Below are positions 35,088 to 46,368 of a stretch of 64,000 bases of DNA, piece by piece (the first letter of the stretch is position 1; each line of letters begins with the position of its first letter). The DNA is from Stereocaulon alpinum (lineage: Eukaryota > Ascomycota > Lecanoromycetes > Lecanorales > Stereocaulaceae): contig JAEUBA010000050.1 in NCBI GenBank assembly GCA_018257865.1, positions 176,823 to 240,822 on the forward strand, read 5' to 3'. The translations under genes were made by a program, and so were the position numbers. The notes beneath the pieces were generated by a model. It saw only the letters and a program-made list of their open reading frames with translations, did no database searches and was not told where the DNA came from.

Positions 35088-36846
35088 ATGGGTGCGAATC
35101 AGTCTTCCGATGCGGGCGGTAGCACTGGGCAGAGATCCTCTAGGGAAGTGAAAACATGCTACTACGAGCTTCTTGGTCTTGACCGTCATGCGTCTGAGGA
35201 TGAGTGAGTAATGATGATCGCTCAGTGTACTTTCAGGCTGACAAGCTCACAGGGTCAAAAAAGCTTACCGCAAGAAGGCCTTAGAGCTCCATCCAGATCG
35301 CAATTATGGAAATGTTGAAGAGACAACAAAATTATTTGCAGATGTGCAATCGGCCTATGAAACCCTTTCGGACCCACAAGAAAGGGCATGGTATGACTCG
35401 CACCGTGATCAGATCCTACGGGGAGGAGATGGAGCATCTGGTGAACATTATGAGCACAATGTCCGAATCACGACCGCAGATGATCTTATGAAAATGTTTA
35501 CACTCTTTCACGGAAAGGTTGATTTCTCAGACTCAGCTCAAGGTTTCTACGGCGTCTTAAGGGAAACGTTCGGTACAATTGCAAGGGAGGAAGAGCTGGC
35601 CTGTGAGTGGGAAGGCCTTGACCCTGTTTTATATCCCTCTTTCGGCCACGCAGCCGACAATTATGAGGATGTCGTCAGGCCTTTTTATGCTGCGTGGAAT
35701 GGTTTTGCAACCAAGAAGACCTTCTCCTGGGAGGACGTCTATCGGTTGTCTGAGGCCCCAGATCGTCGAGTTCGGCGTATGATGGAGAAGGAGAACAAGG
35801 TGTTTCGAGAGGCAGGTGTCCGTGAATTCAATGACGCGGTGCGCTCACTTGTAGCCTTTGTAAAGAAGCGTGACCCACGCTTCAAGGGTAATGTCAAAAG
35901 CGAAGCTGAACGTCAGAAAGCTCTCAAAGACGCGGCTCAGGCCCAGGCAGCCCGACAGAGAGCAGCCAACCAAGCGAAGCAGGCTCCGACCGAAGCAGTG
36001 CCTCATTGGATGACATCTAACGAAGCTCGAGATGATGAAACATCTGATGATGCTAACGAGAAAGTCACCGAACAGTTCGAGTGTGTTGTATGCAACAAGA
36101 ATTTCAAGAGTGAAAATCAATACGAAGCACACGAGAAAAGCAGAAAGCATGTCCGAGCCCTCCAGCACCTCAGGAGACAAATGCAACAAGAGGACAGATC
36201 TCTTCAGCTTGATGAATTAGACAACAAGCAGCACACAGATCAAGAATCCTCGACCAACGCTGTCAAGGCCGATGGCGCTGCTGCCAAAGTTCTTGATCAA
36301 CAGGTCGCCGAGGACAAGCTCGATGACACAGAAGATCTCAACAACTCTGATTTTGATCCCAGCCAGGTGTCACAGGCAGATGACTCGGGCAATTCCGAAG
36401 AAAAGTCCCATGAGCCAGCGATCAGGCAAAACGGCTTGGCCGCGATGCCCGACACTCCGGCTTCGTCGTCGGATGATGAATACACCACTCGAGAAAGGAT
36501 CGAAGAGCGGATCCTTGGCAACCAACAAGAGAAGGATAGCCCGTCCCCCAGACCAAAGGCATCCCAATATGACATCAACCACCTATCAGAAAGGCTCGCA
36601 ACAGATTCTTTGGGAGACACTAGCGAATTCAATCCGCAGCCAAGGATTGGTAAAGCAAAGGAGAAGCGAGCAAAGAGAGCTGCGAAGAAGCAAGCTGGAA
36701 ATGTTACAAATCCTAACTCCGAATTCAGATGCGCGGCATGTCAGGCTGGCTTCCCTTCAAAAACGAGACTTTTCAACCACATCAAGGATCTTGGTCATGC
36801 GCAACCCGTACCAACCTCAACGAAGGTAGGGAAGGGTACGAAGTGA
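35088..36846 (+). CDS. JJJ1: J-domain zinc-finger protein Jjj1 (60S biogenesis co-chaperone)
   Basis: Cytosolic co-chaperone that stimulates Hsp70 to release Arx1 from late 60S particles. Exons 35088-35203 and 35253-36846; 569 aa. The J domain (about residues 23-95) reads CYYELLGLDRHASEDE, then AYRKKALELHPDRN with the catalytic HPD tripeptide. Intron 1 (49 nt) falls inside it. The Jjj1 core follows: FYGVLRETFGTIAREE, YPSFGHA and VRPFYAAWNGFAT. There are two C2H2 fingers, CVVCNKNF...H...H (about residue 277) and CAACQAGF...H...H near the C-terminus. An acidic, Gln-rich stretch lies between them and a basic KEKRAKRAAKKQ patch precedes the last finger. Confidence 0.93.
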
Positions 36847-37755
36847 GAAGACTTGGCATAGCAAGGTGAAATGCAGTATTAACGAGAGACACGACAGCGA
36901 ACATTCTGTCCTGGATGAGGTGTATTGCATAGCGAGGGCGTTGCATTAAGGCGATATACCCCCTTACAGACTCGAACTTTGATAGACTTTTATATCATTA
37001 CTTACACCCACAATCACAACGACAATTTGATACTGCTAGTAAAGGCGTAGAATGGTGCTAACCCTAACCCTGAGCCTAAGTTGTGGGACATGAGATTTTC
37101 ACTACCTAGACTTCACCCTCAATTAGTACAGGTCTCCTATGATTGATCCTTTGATTGAAATTGATTCGACCCTAGAAGATGGCCATGCGCGGATCAAGGC
37201 ATGGTGATCGTGGGCTAATCGTCGTAAGACTGGAGGTTCTGGGAGACCTTTTCAAGCGAAGTGCCTGGAAATGCTCATATGATCTTTGATCGTGAAATGT
37301 CCAAGTAAACGGATCCAAGGCAGATTGAATAGTTGAAAAATGCTTTAAATGTTTTAGATGGCGGTTTCTATCTCACTTTTGCGCAATCGCAAGGGCTAGA
37401 TGCTTTCTGCATGCTATTCATACCTACCGTACCGCTTTGAAAACACGATTGCCACAATGACGAACACCCAAAGAATTCGACCTTGCGAACGCTTAACAAG
37501 TAGCACATGCTTATACATATCAGAATCCACGATAACCTCATTAGTGATTGAACATAAAGAAAAGTGATTTGAGCTCATGATGTGAATAAAGTCCTCTGAT
37601 CTATCCTAGCACTGAATACCGTCCTAGCATACGTACACTCAACTCTACGCACACAGCGCATTCACGCTATACGATGTCAACATAGCACCATGTCCACCCT
37701 CGCTATGCAATGACAGAAATGCTATAAGACCAACGCCTGACGACATAGGTACAAA
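36847..37755. other. Convergent intergenic region JJJ1/SQS1
   Basis: About 910 bp between converging 3' ends. No gene is seen. It holds a very short telomere-like stretch (CTAACCCTAACCCT at 37058-37071), too short to be meaningful on its own. Confidence 0.5.
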
Positions 37756-40356
37756 TCAGCCCAAGCCCGCCTTGCCAGTTTTGACGACTTGCGCAATAGG
37801 TTGTACAATCCCGCTATTGTTGTTCAGAGCGCCAAGCGCGGTGCCTGTGCTCCATCCCATCTTTTCCAACATCGCCCTTCCCCTATTTTCCTGTCCTAGT
37901 TCAGGAGCTGCAGCGCCAACAATCTCACCGTCACGGTAAGATGCGCCTGCAGTTGCAGAGCCTCCGCCGCGACCCTTGCCTGGGGGGGTGCCTTTCTTCT
38001 TCGGCCTATCCATGCGGGGAAGGAAACGCCTCGAAGAAAGTAGAGCCTCTATGCTGTCTAATGCATCTTCATCGTACTGCAACGTTCTGCTGGTCTTATA
38101 AAGGACCGGATAGCGTGAGGTGTGGGTGCCAATGGATTTGGACTTCAGCTTGAAGACATTGGCGATTTCGTGAACTGATTTGCGTTCTTTCTGAGCCATT
38201 GGTGGCAGAGGGAGACTAGGACAGTCAGTGAGAGCCTACGAACTAGCGGGATGAAAAGGTTACTTACGTTTCTCTTGATGACATGAGGAATTCTTTGATT
38301 TCGATTTTGACCTCTGTCGTCGACATGCCCCCCTTATATTTGGCTTTGAGATCAGGCTTCCCCTTCTTTCCCAGAAGACCCTGCGCGCGGAGTTCTTCGC
38401 GTTCTTGCTTACGTTGCTTTTTCTTGCTGCGGTCATTCTCCCAAGTCATGTGGATCTGCTGCTCAAGTTCCGAATCAGAAAGCTCCAACGGAAGCTTCCC
38501 ACGGCGGCCTTTTGGTCTCTTGCGCAGGCTCGGCCTATCTTGGTCCATAATGTCAAACCCATTGTAAGGATCTTCATCGAGTACATCAGCAAAAGCAGTT
38601 GCAGAAGGGAAATTGGACGCAGTGCGTGTCTTTCTCTTCGACCTGAACTGAAACCGAAAAGGTGACGCTGCCTCCCAAATCCCATCGACTTGGGGTTTCA
38701 TTTCGTTTTCACCCTCCAACTCCTTACCATCAAAAAGCTTAAGGTCCTCTGAACCAAGTCCAAGCTCTTCTTGTTTGGAGAGCAGTCTTGCTATTTGCTC
38801 GTCAGTCGTCCTCGCCTTCCTTCTTTCTTCGAGATCCTTCTCATCCTCTATACAATCCATCTGCTCCTGTATATCCAGGGCTCTTTGATCATCTGTGTCA
38901 AGACTTTCGTCGGACTCATCATCTAAGAGGCGCTCGAATTCCGCCTGTTCGTCCTCAAAATCTCTGATTAAGTCGTCGACACCAGGGGCCTTCAGGGCGC
39001 TCAATGGAAGCCAGCGAGCATCATCCATCATATAGCCTGCACCAACCACAAGATATTGGACTCCCGAAGATCGCTCGCGTCTTGACAAAACCTTCTCTAT
39101 GATCTCCAGAGCTTCGCTTGATGTACTTAGTTCGTTGAAGTCTTGTAGATCTGCACTATCCCATCCTTCCAAATTTCGTATAGCTCCATCAACCTGCTCT
39201 TCTTCTACCTCGTCTTCCCATTCGGCATTGTCGGAGCCGCCAAGATCTCGTGCATTGAACGCAGAATTCTTGGCAAACCCGTCCAGATCGTCACTATCAT
39301 GGGCATTCTCGATGTAGTCGGCAAAGATTTCGGCCTCTTCCTCTGCCTTTCGTGAACGCTTTCCACGTTTGCGTTGCCGACGCTTCTTTGTACTGACGTT
39401 GCCTTCGATACCGCGCCCATCTTGCGCCCGCCCGACATCGGGTACAGAGGCGAGCGGTGTTCTGAAAAAGGGAGGAGTGTTTCGCCCCGACAAGGTAGAA
39501 TCCTTCCGAATGTCGGTTGCTGGATCATCTATAACAATGGTGTTGGGTTGATACGAATGACTGGGCGCCCTGGACTGAGCTCGACCTTGTGGTTCATTCA
39601 CATGTTCGGTTGCATTGACAATGCCGGGCATGCTGCCAGGCTTAGCCTGGGAGCGGCTTCTACCCGCAAACATAATAATCTCTTCACTTGAGTTTGAGTA
39701 AGCAGGGGACGGCGAACGTCGCACTGTGGGAGGCGGTAAGCCTGTATTGACTGACTTGCCCGAGCCATTGATGTCACTGAAGAAGACGTCGGCGATCTTT
39801 CCCACACTTTGACCATCTGCTTCAATTTGACTTGCTTCAAGCGTAGCTTCGAAGCAGCCCCGAATCTTGAGATTCCGACTCGGGTCTGAGGCTTCATGAG
39901 ACGGTGTGTCGCTCAAGGACATCTTGGACATTGGTACTTCGGCTGTGGTGACCGGTTTTGCAGATTGGTTGTACTCAGTGTTGGAGGGACCGTTGGTCGT
40001 TGCTTGGACGGTGGGGGATGAGGCTTCACTATCTCCCTTTCTCTTCTCATGTGGAATATGGGTCAACTGTTCCGCACTAGAAGTGCCTGCGCTGACGAAA
40101 GCAACGTTTGAATGTCTTAGTTTCAGATCCGAGTTCCATGAATGATGACGTTCAGTGTAGCGCGCCTCTTCACTTAGGGAAAAGTATGGTTGAGAGGATC
40201 CTGCAAACCTCAATAAGCCAGACGGTACCACTGTTATTCTCTTGATCTCCACTGACCGCTGCTTTGCCATGCGCTAAAGTGACTGCTGTTCGTGCCACCG
40301 CGTTGTGATCTACTACCCCGTCCATCTCGGGCACTGCCCCTCCCCCGTCCGACCAT
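37756..40356 (-). CDS. SQS1: R3H and G-patch protein, SQS1 type
   Basis: SQS1/Pfa1 activates the DEAH helicase Prp43 in ribosome biogenesis and spliceosome disassembly. Exons: 40356-40257, 40200-38268 and 38215-37756; 830 aa. The N-terminus MVGRGRGSARDGRG is RG-rich and joins across a 56-nt intron to SSQPYFSLSEEAR, a conserved SQS1 element. A long acidic, disordered middle follows, with a KKRRQRKRGKRSRK basic patch. The R3H region (about residues 683-722) reads LPPMAQKERKSVHEIANVF, then SKSIGTHTSRYP. The G-patch near the end reads MLEKMGWSTGTALG with NNSGIVQPI. Another ATG at 40270 opens a different start but skips the RG-rich exon and reads through the intron, so I reject it. Confidence 0.9.
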
Positions 40357-40890
40357 GGGTGCTAGGTAACGATGCAGTCATACACAAGGTATGACGATGG
40401 AGAAAAGTGGGTGAATGGTAGACCATGGATTGTGCACATTGTCAATATCCGTTGAAGAATATTGTGAATCTTATGTATTATCTTATCTTAGCGGCGGTAG
40501 CCCTCTAGTAGGGGATGTTGCCCTGGAGGCAGCAAGTGACGAGCTGAGTCAATGCACTCTATATCTCCAAGAGGCATCATCTGCCACTGGAGCGAGCTAG
40601 GCATTGCATGTAGCCCCAACTGCCTCTGCATAGCCTCACGATCACCAACCTATAATCCTACGTAAAGCAGTTCGAGACACTTATACAATGAGACTACATC
40701 ATGTAGCATAACAACCATACGAAGCGCTTGACTAAGGTACTCACTATCGACCACCTCTGTAAGCTTCGCATGAGCTCCAAATTGCCCAGAGATCCCCAAG
40801 AACTACCGTGTTCACCTGGATGCAAGCAGTTCTAGTCCGACTTGAAGCTTCCTCTGTCCCTGAAGACAAGCCTTCTACTGGCCTTGCCGA
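40357..40890. other. Divergent promoter region SQS1/ATG4
   Basis: This 534-bp stretch lies between opposing ATGs. I see no gene or repeat. Confidence 0.5.
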
Positions 40891-42348
40891 ATGACCATTC
40901 TCGACTTCCCAAGCCCATATCTACCTGCCCAGGTCGAACACATAATGTCCAACGTTGATTTTGGACGGTATAAGCGATTAGTGCAAGCATTCTGGGATCC
41001 TGAACCCAAGAACGACGATATCTCAGGAGCAAGCATTTGGTGCTTGGGCAAGGAATACACGTCTCGACCATCGCCCAGCGCCGTACAAGACTCACCTCTC
41101 AAAGCTGATCAAGAAGCACCAACCTTGACGAACGGGGAAACGGGTCATCAGGACTCAGAGGGTCCCTGGCCTTCTGCGACAAATGGCGCTCCGGAGGTCG
41201 AGGTAGACAGAGGATGGCCGCCAGAATTTCTGGATGACTGCGAATCGAGAGCATGGTTTACGTACCGGTCTAATTTCCCTCCTATCAAGAAATCGTCTGA
41301 CGCTTCGATGACCCTCGCGGTACGCTTGCGTAGTCTCGGCGATCAAGCAGGTTTCACATCTGACACAGGTTGGGGCTGCATGATACGGTCTGGGCAGAGT
41401 CTTCTTGCAAACGCACTGGTGATGCTACGATTAGGAAGAGGTACAGCCGCTATTGATAGACACCAGGATTATGCGCTGATGGTGTTACAGACTGGCGGCG
41501 ACGGAAGCAGCTGGGTGATGAGCGACAGCTTCTCTCGCTATTCGCTGATGATCCCAGCGCACCCTTCTCGATACACCGATTTGTAAGCCACGGTGCCTCT
41601 GCTTGTGGGAAGCATCCTGGCGAATGGTTTGGACCCTCTGCAACCGCAAGATGCATACAGTAAGTCTGATTTTATGCCGTCTTTGGATGTGTACGCTCTG
41701 ACATTCCACAGAGCTTTATCACACGATTACGAAAGTACTGGTCTCAAGGTCTACATGAATGGCGATGGTGCAGACGTCTACGAGGACAGCTTCTTCAACA
41801 CCGCTAGAGCACCTAGTGGAACGTTTACCCCAACGCTTATCCTTGTCGGCATTCGGCTGGGTATAGACCGGGTCACGCCAGTATATTGGGAAGCTCTCAA
41901 GGCTTCATTACAACTTCCTCAGTCCGTTGGCATAGCAGGCGGACGTCCATCATCCTCACACTACTTCTTCGGTATTCAAGGAGATCAATTCTTTTACCTC
42001 GATCCTCACGTCACGCGGCCTGGCCTACAATTCCACTCAAACCCTCAAGACATGACCGAAGAAGAAGTGGACTCGTGCCATACGCGAAGAATACGCAGGC
42101 TACCCCTCAACGACATGGACCCTAGTATGTTACTCGCCTTTCTCATCAGGGATGAGGAGGATTGGACGAGCTGGCGTCGGGCTATAGGGGATGCTTCTGG
42201 AAAGCCTGTCGTGCATGTTGCGGATGAGCAGCCTTCGTTGCATGGACATGGTACGGAGAGGGAGAGTGCGGTAGACGACGTGGAGACTTTTGATGATCAG
42301 GAAGGTGATGAAGGTGATGGGGAGATGATTGAGCGGCCTCATGACTGA
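40891..42348 (+). CDS. ATG4: Autophagy cysteine protease Atg4
   Basis: Processes Atg8 before lipidation and deconjugates it from membranes. Exons 40891-41440, 41491-41659 and 41712-42348; 451 aa. The catalytic cysteine lies in DTGWGCMIRSGQ (C163), and the Asp-His pair in YLDPHVTRP (D337, H339). Other family blocks are GRYKRLVQAFWDPEP, WFTYRSNFPPI, LLSLFADDPSAPFSIH and KHPGEWFGPSATARCIQ. The last two appear only after splicing the 50-nt intron that joins LRLGR to DWRRRKQ; without it the frame hits a stop. The C-terminal tail is acidic. ATG 40945 (MSNVDFGRYKR) is an equally good start and closer to other Atg4 proteins. Confidence 0.95.
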
Positions 42349-42909
42349 GTAGAGCTACGTATGATAGGAATGATGTATCAATGAATCCTTGGAAACTTCT
42401 CTCTGCATTGACAGGCATGATCTTATTATATACCCAAAATTCGTAGTTGAGCAAAGCTATCACTCGGGATCGTAACGCGACGCTTTTCAATGGAAAGGCA
42501 TCAGGTACGGAAGAATGCACTTGTGGGGGATGTTGGGGAGGTTTAAGAGATGAATCAAATATTTTGAACTAAGACAAATGAAAGATCGAGCAATGCAAGA
42601 GAAAAGCGTAGAGAGGAAGCTGAATAAGGAGTTGTAAGGATGAGAACGCAAGTGGAAAGTCAGTGGGATCAACGCATGCCGTGATCGCAGAAATGGAACG
42701 TGGGATGAGATATCATGATTCGCTCTTGGTTTTGATATTGTACAGCCAAGTTGAGCTCAACCTCGACGCTCAAGCACATACAGACCGAGCAGCCCTCCTA
42801 GGCCGCCATCCCGTAACGCATTAGAGAAAACCCGAACACCGTAAGACGCGCCACCTGCTCAACCCCCTAGATGTCATGACCAAAGCTCGACTGTGACAGA
42901 AGAATGCGT
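42349..42909. other. Convergent intergenic region ATG4/H2B
   Basis: This 561-bp stretch lies between converging 3' ends. No gene or repeat is seen. Confidence 0.55.
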
Positions 42910-43587
42910 CTATTTGGTGGATGAGGAGTACTTGGTAACAGCTTTGGTACCTTCTGATACGGCGTGCTTGGCAAGTTCACCAGGGAGGATGAGGCGAACA
43001 CTGAATGAAGACGTATTAGAAAACAAGTGACTCAAAGTCCAAGAGCGGTGATGACTTACGAGGTCTGGATCTCTCGGGAGGAAATAGTGGACTTCTTGTT
43101 ATATGCGGCGAGCTTGGATGCCTCAGTGGCGACGCGCTCGAAGATGTCTGAAAACTCAATCAGATGTGATGACGAAAGGATTGGAATGCTGGATCAACTT
43201 ACCATTGACGAACGAGTTTAAAATCGACATGGCACGGTTTGAAATACCGGTATCGGGGTGGACTTGCTTCAAGACTATACAAGACGCGTCAGCAATGATC
43301 GAGCATTGGAGTTGAGACTTCAAAACAAAAGCGAGCCATCCAGGCAAGGTGGCCAAAGGCGGTGATGTTATAAGGCAGACGCGAAAAGGTACCAAAACAA
43401 GCCAGGGTCGCATACCTTTGTAAATGTAGGAGGAGTAGGTCTCCTTTCTCGTCTTGTTGCGCTTCTTCTTGTCACCAGAGGGTGCGGCGGTCTTCTTGCC
43501 GGCTTCCTTCTTCTCAGCTGGAGCCTTTCCACCTGCTGGGGCCTTGCCGCCAGTTGAGGGCTTCTTCTCTGCAGCTTTGGGAGGCAT
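42910..43587 (-). CDS. Histone H2B
   Basis: Core nucleosome histone. Exons: 43587-43416, 43274-43203, 43147-43060 and 43000-42910; 140 aa. The Lys/Ala-rich tail [15 protein letters not shown] leads to [17 protein letters not shown]. The histone fold continues as [53 protein letters not shown] and [17 protein letters not shown], and ends TKYSSSTK. The first intron is 141 nt; the others are 55 and 59 nt. The gene is divergently paired with H2A, with 540 bp between starts, the usual arrangement for co-regulated S-phase expression. Confidence 0.97.
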
Positions 43588-44127
43588 TTTTGATGGTATT
43601 GGGGTTTGATTAGAAAAAGAGGACGATTTGGATGAGTGGTGCACGAGTATGGGTTGATGTGGATGCGCAAGATAATTTCGGTGTTGGGTGAGATGGATGG
43701 GAGAAGGTGAAGAAGTTACGGGGCGGCGAGCGAGCTTATACTCACTGGCGGCAGTGGTGATTTCCTTGGCGCGTCACTCCTTCCCCTCGTTAGCTTTCCA
43801 AATAATACTAGCAACACGGTTAAGCGAGAACATAACAGCGCGGAAGCGTCACTTCTGATTCGTCAAACACGGCTTCTGCCCGCCAATGAGTCAACGCTAG
43901 TGATATTATTCCACGATTTCACCTAGGACTTTGCTTGGTTTTGTTACTGACTAAGCAGCGTCGTTTCCCTCCCCCATCACATCAACCCACTTGCGCTGCT
44001 ACTACTTAATCCCCATCCGCCTCACAACCTCTTCTTTCCATATCGAACTTACGTCCATCGCCAACACAACTCAACACAACATACCACTCATCTTCAACAC
44101 TCGCATTCTCATCCAATTTCATTCAAA
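43588..44127. other. Shared H2A/H2B promoter region
   Basis: This 540-bp region lies between the divergent histone ATGs and carries the CCAAT/TGAGTCA composite listed separately. The 3' half is pyrimidine- and CA-rich toward the H2A ATG, like a fungal 5' UTR. No gene is seen. Confidence 0.6.
43883..43893 (+). promoter_or_regulatory. CCAAT box overlapping TGAGTCA in histone promoter
   Basis: CCAATGAGTCA combines a CCAAT box (HAP-complex type) with an AP-1/Gcn4-type heptamer, roughly midway between the H2A and H2B starts. Both motifs are exact matches to the consensus; function is inferred. Confidence 0.4.
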
Positions 44128-44777
44128 ATGACTGGAGGCAAATCTGGAGGCAAGGCCAGCGGCAGCAAGACCGCCCAATCGTGAGTCTCCTCCCTCGGTC
44201 GCAATATTTTGGTCTTTTGACGCGTCTTCAACTGAAGTCGTGGCTTCTGTGCATGCAAAGCTCGCTTTTAAAGCACCCTTCGTTCAAGTCGCATACTAAT
44301 ATCAATGCTCTGCAGCCGCTCATCCAAAGCCGGTCTTGCGTTCCCAGTCGGTCGTGTTCACCGTCTTTTGAGGAAAGGCAACTACGCTCAGCGTGTTGGT
44401 GCTGGTACGTCTTCGGAGTCAAGTTTTGACGCGTCATTATATGCTAACTTTGCGCTTCAGGTGCTCCCGTCTACCTCGCTGCTGTCCTCGAATATCTAGC
44501 TGCTGAAATCCTCGAATTGGCTGGTAATGCCGCGCGTGACAACAAGAAGACCCGTATCATCCCTCGTCATCTCCAGCTCGCCATCCGCAACGATGAGGAA
44601 CTGAATAAGCTCCTCGGTCATGTTACCATCGCCCAAGGCGGTGTCCTTCCCAATATCCACCAAAGTGAGTACCAACCTGCATTCATCGCCATTAGATCGA
44701 CACTGACATTCTGTCTTTCAGACCTTCTACCTAAGAAGACAACCAAGGGTGGCAAGACAGCGTCTCAAGAGCTGTAG
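44128..44777 (+). CDS. Histone H2A
   Basis: Core nucleosome histone. Exons 44128-44180, 44316-44404, 44461-44664 and 44722-44777; 133 aa. Diagnostic stretches are [59 protein letters not shown] and [13 protein letters not shown]. The C-terminal SQEL is the SQ[E/D]-hydrophobic motif phosphorylated after DNA damage, so this canonical fungal H2A also plays the H2A.X role. The first intron is 135 nt, mirroring the long first intron of H2B. Confidence 0.97.
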
Positions 44778-46368
44778 GCTATTTTCTTTGGTTTGGCGCG
44801 AACGGGTTACGGTTCTTTTTTCACGCGATAATGGGGCTTCGGGGAAGCCAGGTGCAAGGCTTCGTGGTCTAGGGATGTATATTATGTCCATGGCAGCGGC
44901 ATGATTCTAGACAATCGAGAATTCAATTGATCATACCCATCCAATTTTCATGTTGGCTATTCACATCGGACAATTCCTGCCACTCTGAACCCCCAAAACC
45001 TGAAGAGTCGAGACAAGACTGGCATATCTACTTTTTACATCCACTCTCTCCACAATCGTGACTTCGATGGGCGGCAGCGCATATTTTGATACTTGTCTCC
45101 CAATGCGGCTTCTTCTCTACTTAGGCGATTGATATATTGAATGTGTCGCCTTCACCAGTCCTGATGTACGCCAAAACAAGCCAGAATGGACCATTGAATC
45201 ATGGCCTAGAGGGCCGTAGCAATTTCAGAGAAGATAAAGCCTGTTACGGCGCAGAATGCAAATGGCACGGTTCGTACCACGACCCAACATGGCCTTTACT
45301 TGCAATGGAATTGAAGAAGGCAGGTATTCAGTACCAACTCTGGACTATGTACAATCAATAGCTGGAGCCGTCAGCTATGCTGCCGTACCGCCTAGTAACC
45401 TAAGACTTCCTCCTACAGCGTCATGTGAGGGGGAGCTAAAGCCTATCAGCTAACAAGCGACAATACAATGGCACGCGCAAACATACGGTCGAGTATTGGC
45501 GCAGGGATGTTTCTCTCATATTTCGAGCCTACAACCATCATCAGCTAGAGTTCCTAACATCTTAACTTGTAGACACCCATACCTCCTGGAGCCGTGGGCG
45601 GCCTATATGGATCTGGATGCTTCCATTTTTCCAGCAATGCCTCTGCCTCCTGGAACAATGCCTAGAATACGTTCAGCCGCCGAATTTGTAGCTGATTGAT
45701 TTCAAAGCATGCTTCAGCTCACTCTCTGCTGTCTTGGCTCCCGCACGTGCTTGTTTGCTTCAAACAAAGATCGGATGTAGAGGGCTTGTCCACGCCAGAT
45801 GTATCGGTGAACGGCCCAATCAAGAGCGAGCTTGAGGCTGCGACGGTACAGGGAGCTGAGGCTGGGGTCAGTGCAGACAAAGGAGAGGGACATGGAAGGT
45901 ATGCACACACCAGACGGCCTGTTTGCTTGCCATACTGATGTAGAGAGGAGAGGTTTGGGGGGGCTCTAACTTCGAAGGCCCTTAGGCTGTTGGAAAGGAA
46001 AGAAGCAGATTCGCACACACTCAACTGGATGTAGCCTCCCGAATACCCGATCGAGACCTGACAATCTGGTTTGTCAGGGTTGTTGGACAATGTGGAAGCT
46101 GTATGGTGACAGAGGATAGCGTCCGAGAGGTCGTAACTGCGCCAAGGATAGGTGCAACAGTGGTTACTTCTCGGCTCGCGCTTCCAAAACTGGAGCTCTG
46201 CCGTCACAAAGCTTCTCCCCAGCAAAGCCCTAACGTCCAAGCGACCTTCTACCAACGGTCATGAGCCATTGAGCGCCGACACTGTTTCTAAGAACACTCC
46301 TCCCTTGCCTCCTTTTTCCTGTCCCCCTGTTTCGTCGTGTCTATATCCCAGGATACACTTTCCACAGC
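44778..46368. other. Long gene-free stretch, no supported gene
   Basis: About 1.6 kb between H2A and KGD2. The open frames here, including a 178-codon minus-strand one at 45719-46255, show no recognisable domain or fungal-like splice structure. The KGD2 promoter and 5' UTR must lie at the right end. Confidence 0.45.

Noticed and set aside
37058..37071. Telomere-like CTAACCCTAACCCT
   Set aside because: Just over two repeat units; expected by chance and not evidence of an interstitial telomere or break.
45719..46255. Minus-strand 178-codon frame upstream of KGD2
   Set aside because: No recognisable domain, no splice structure and Ser/Cys-rich composition typical of chance frames. It could be revisited with transcript data.
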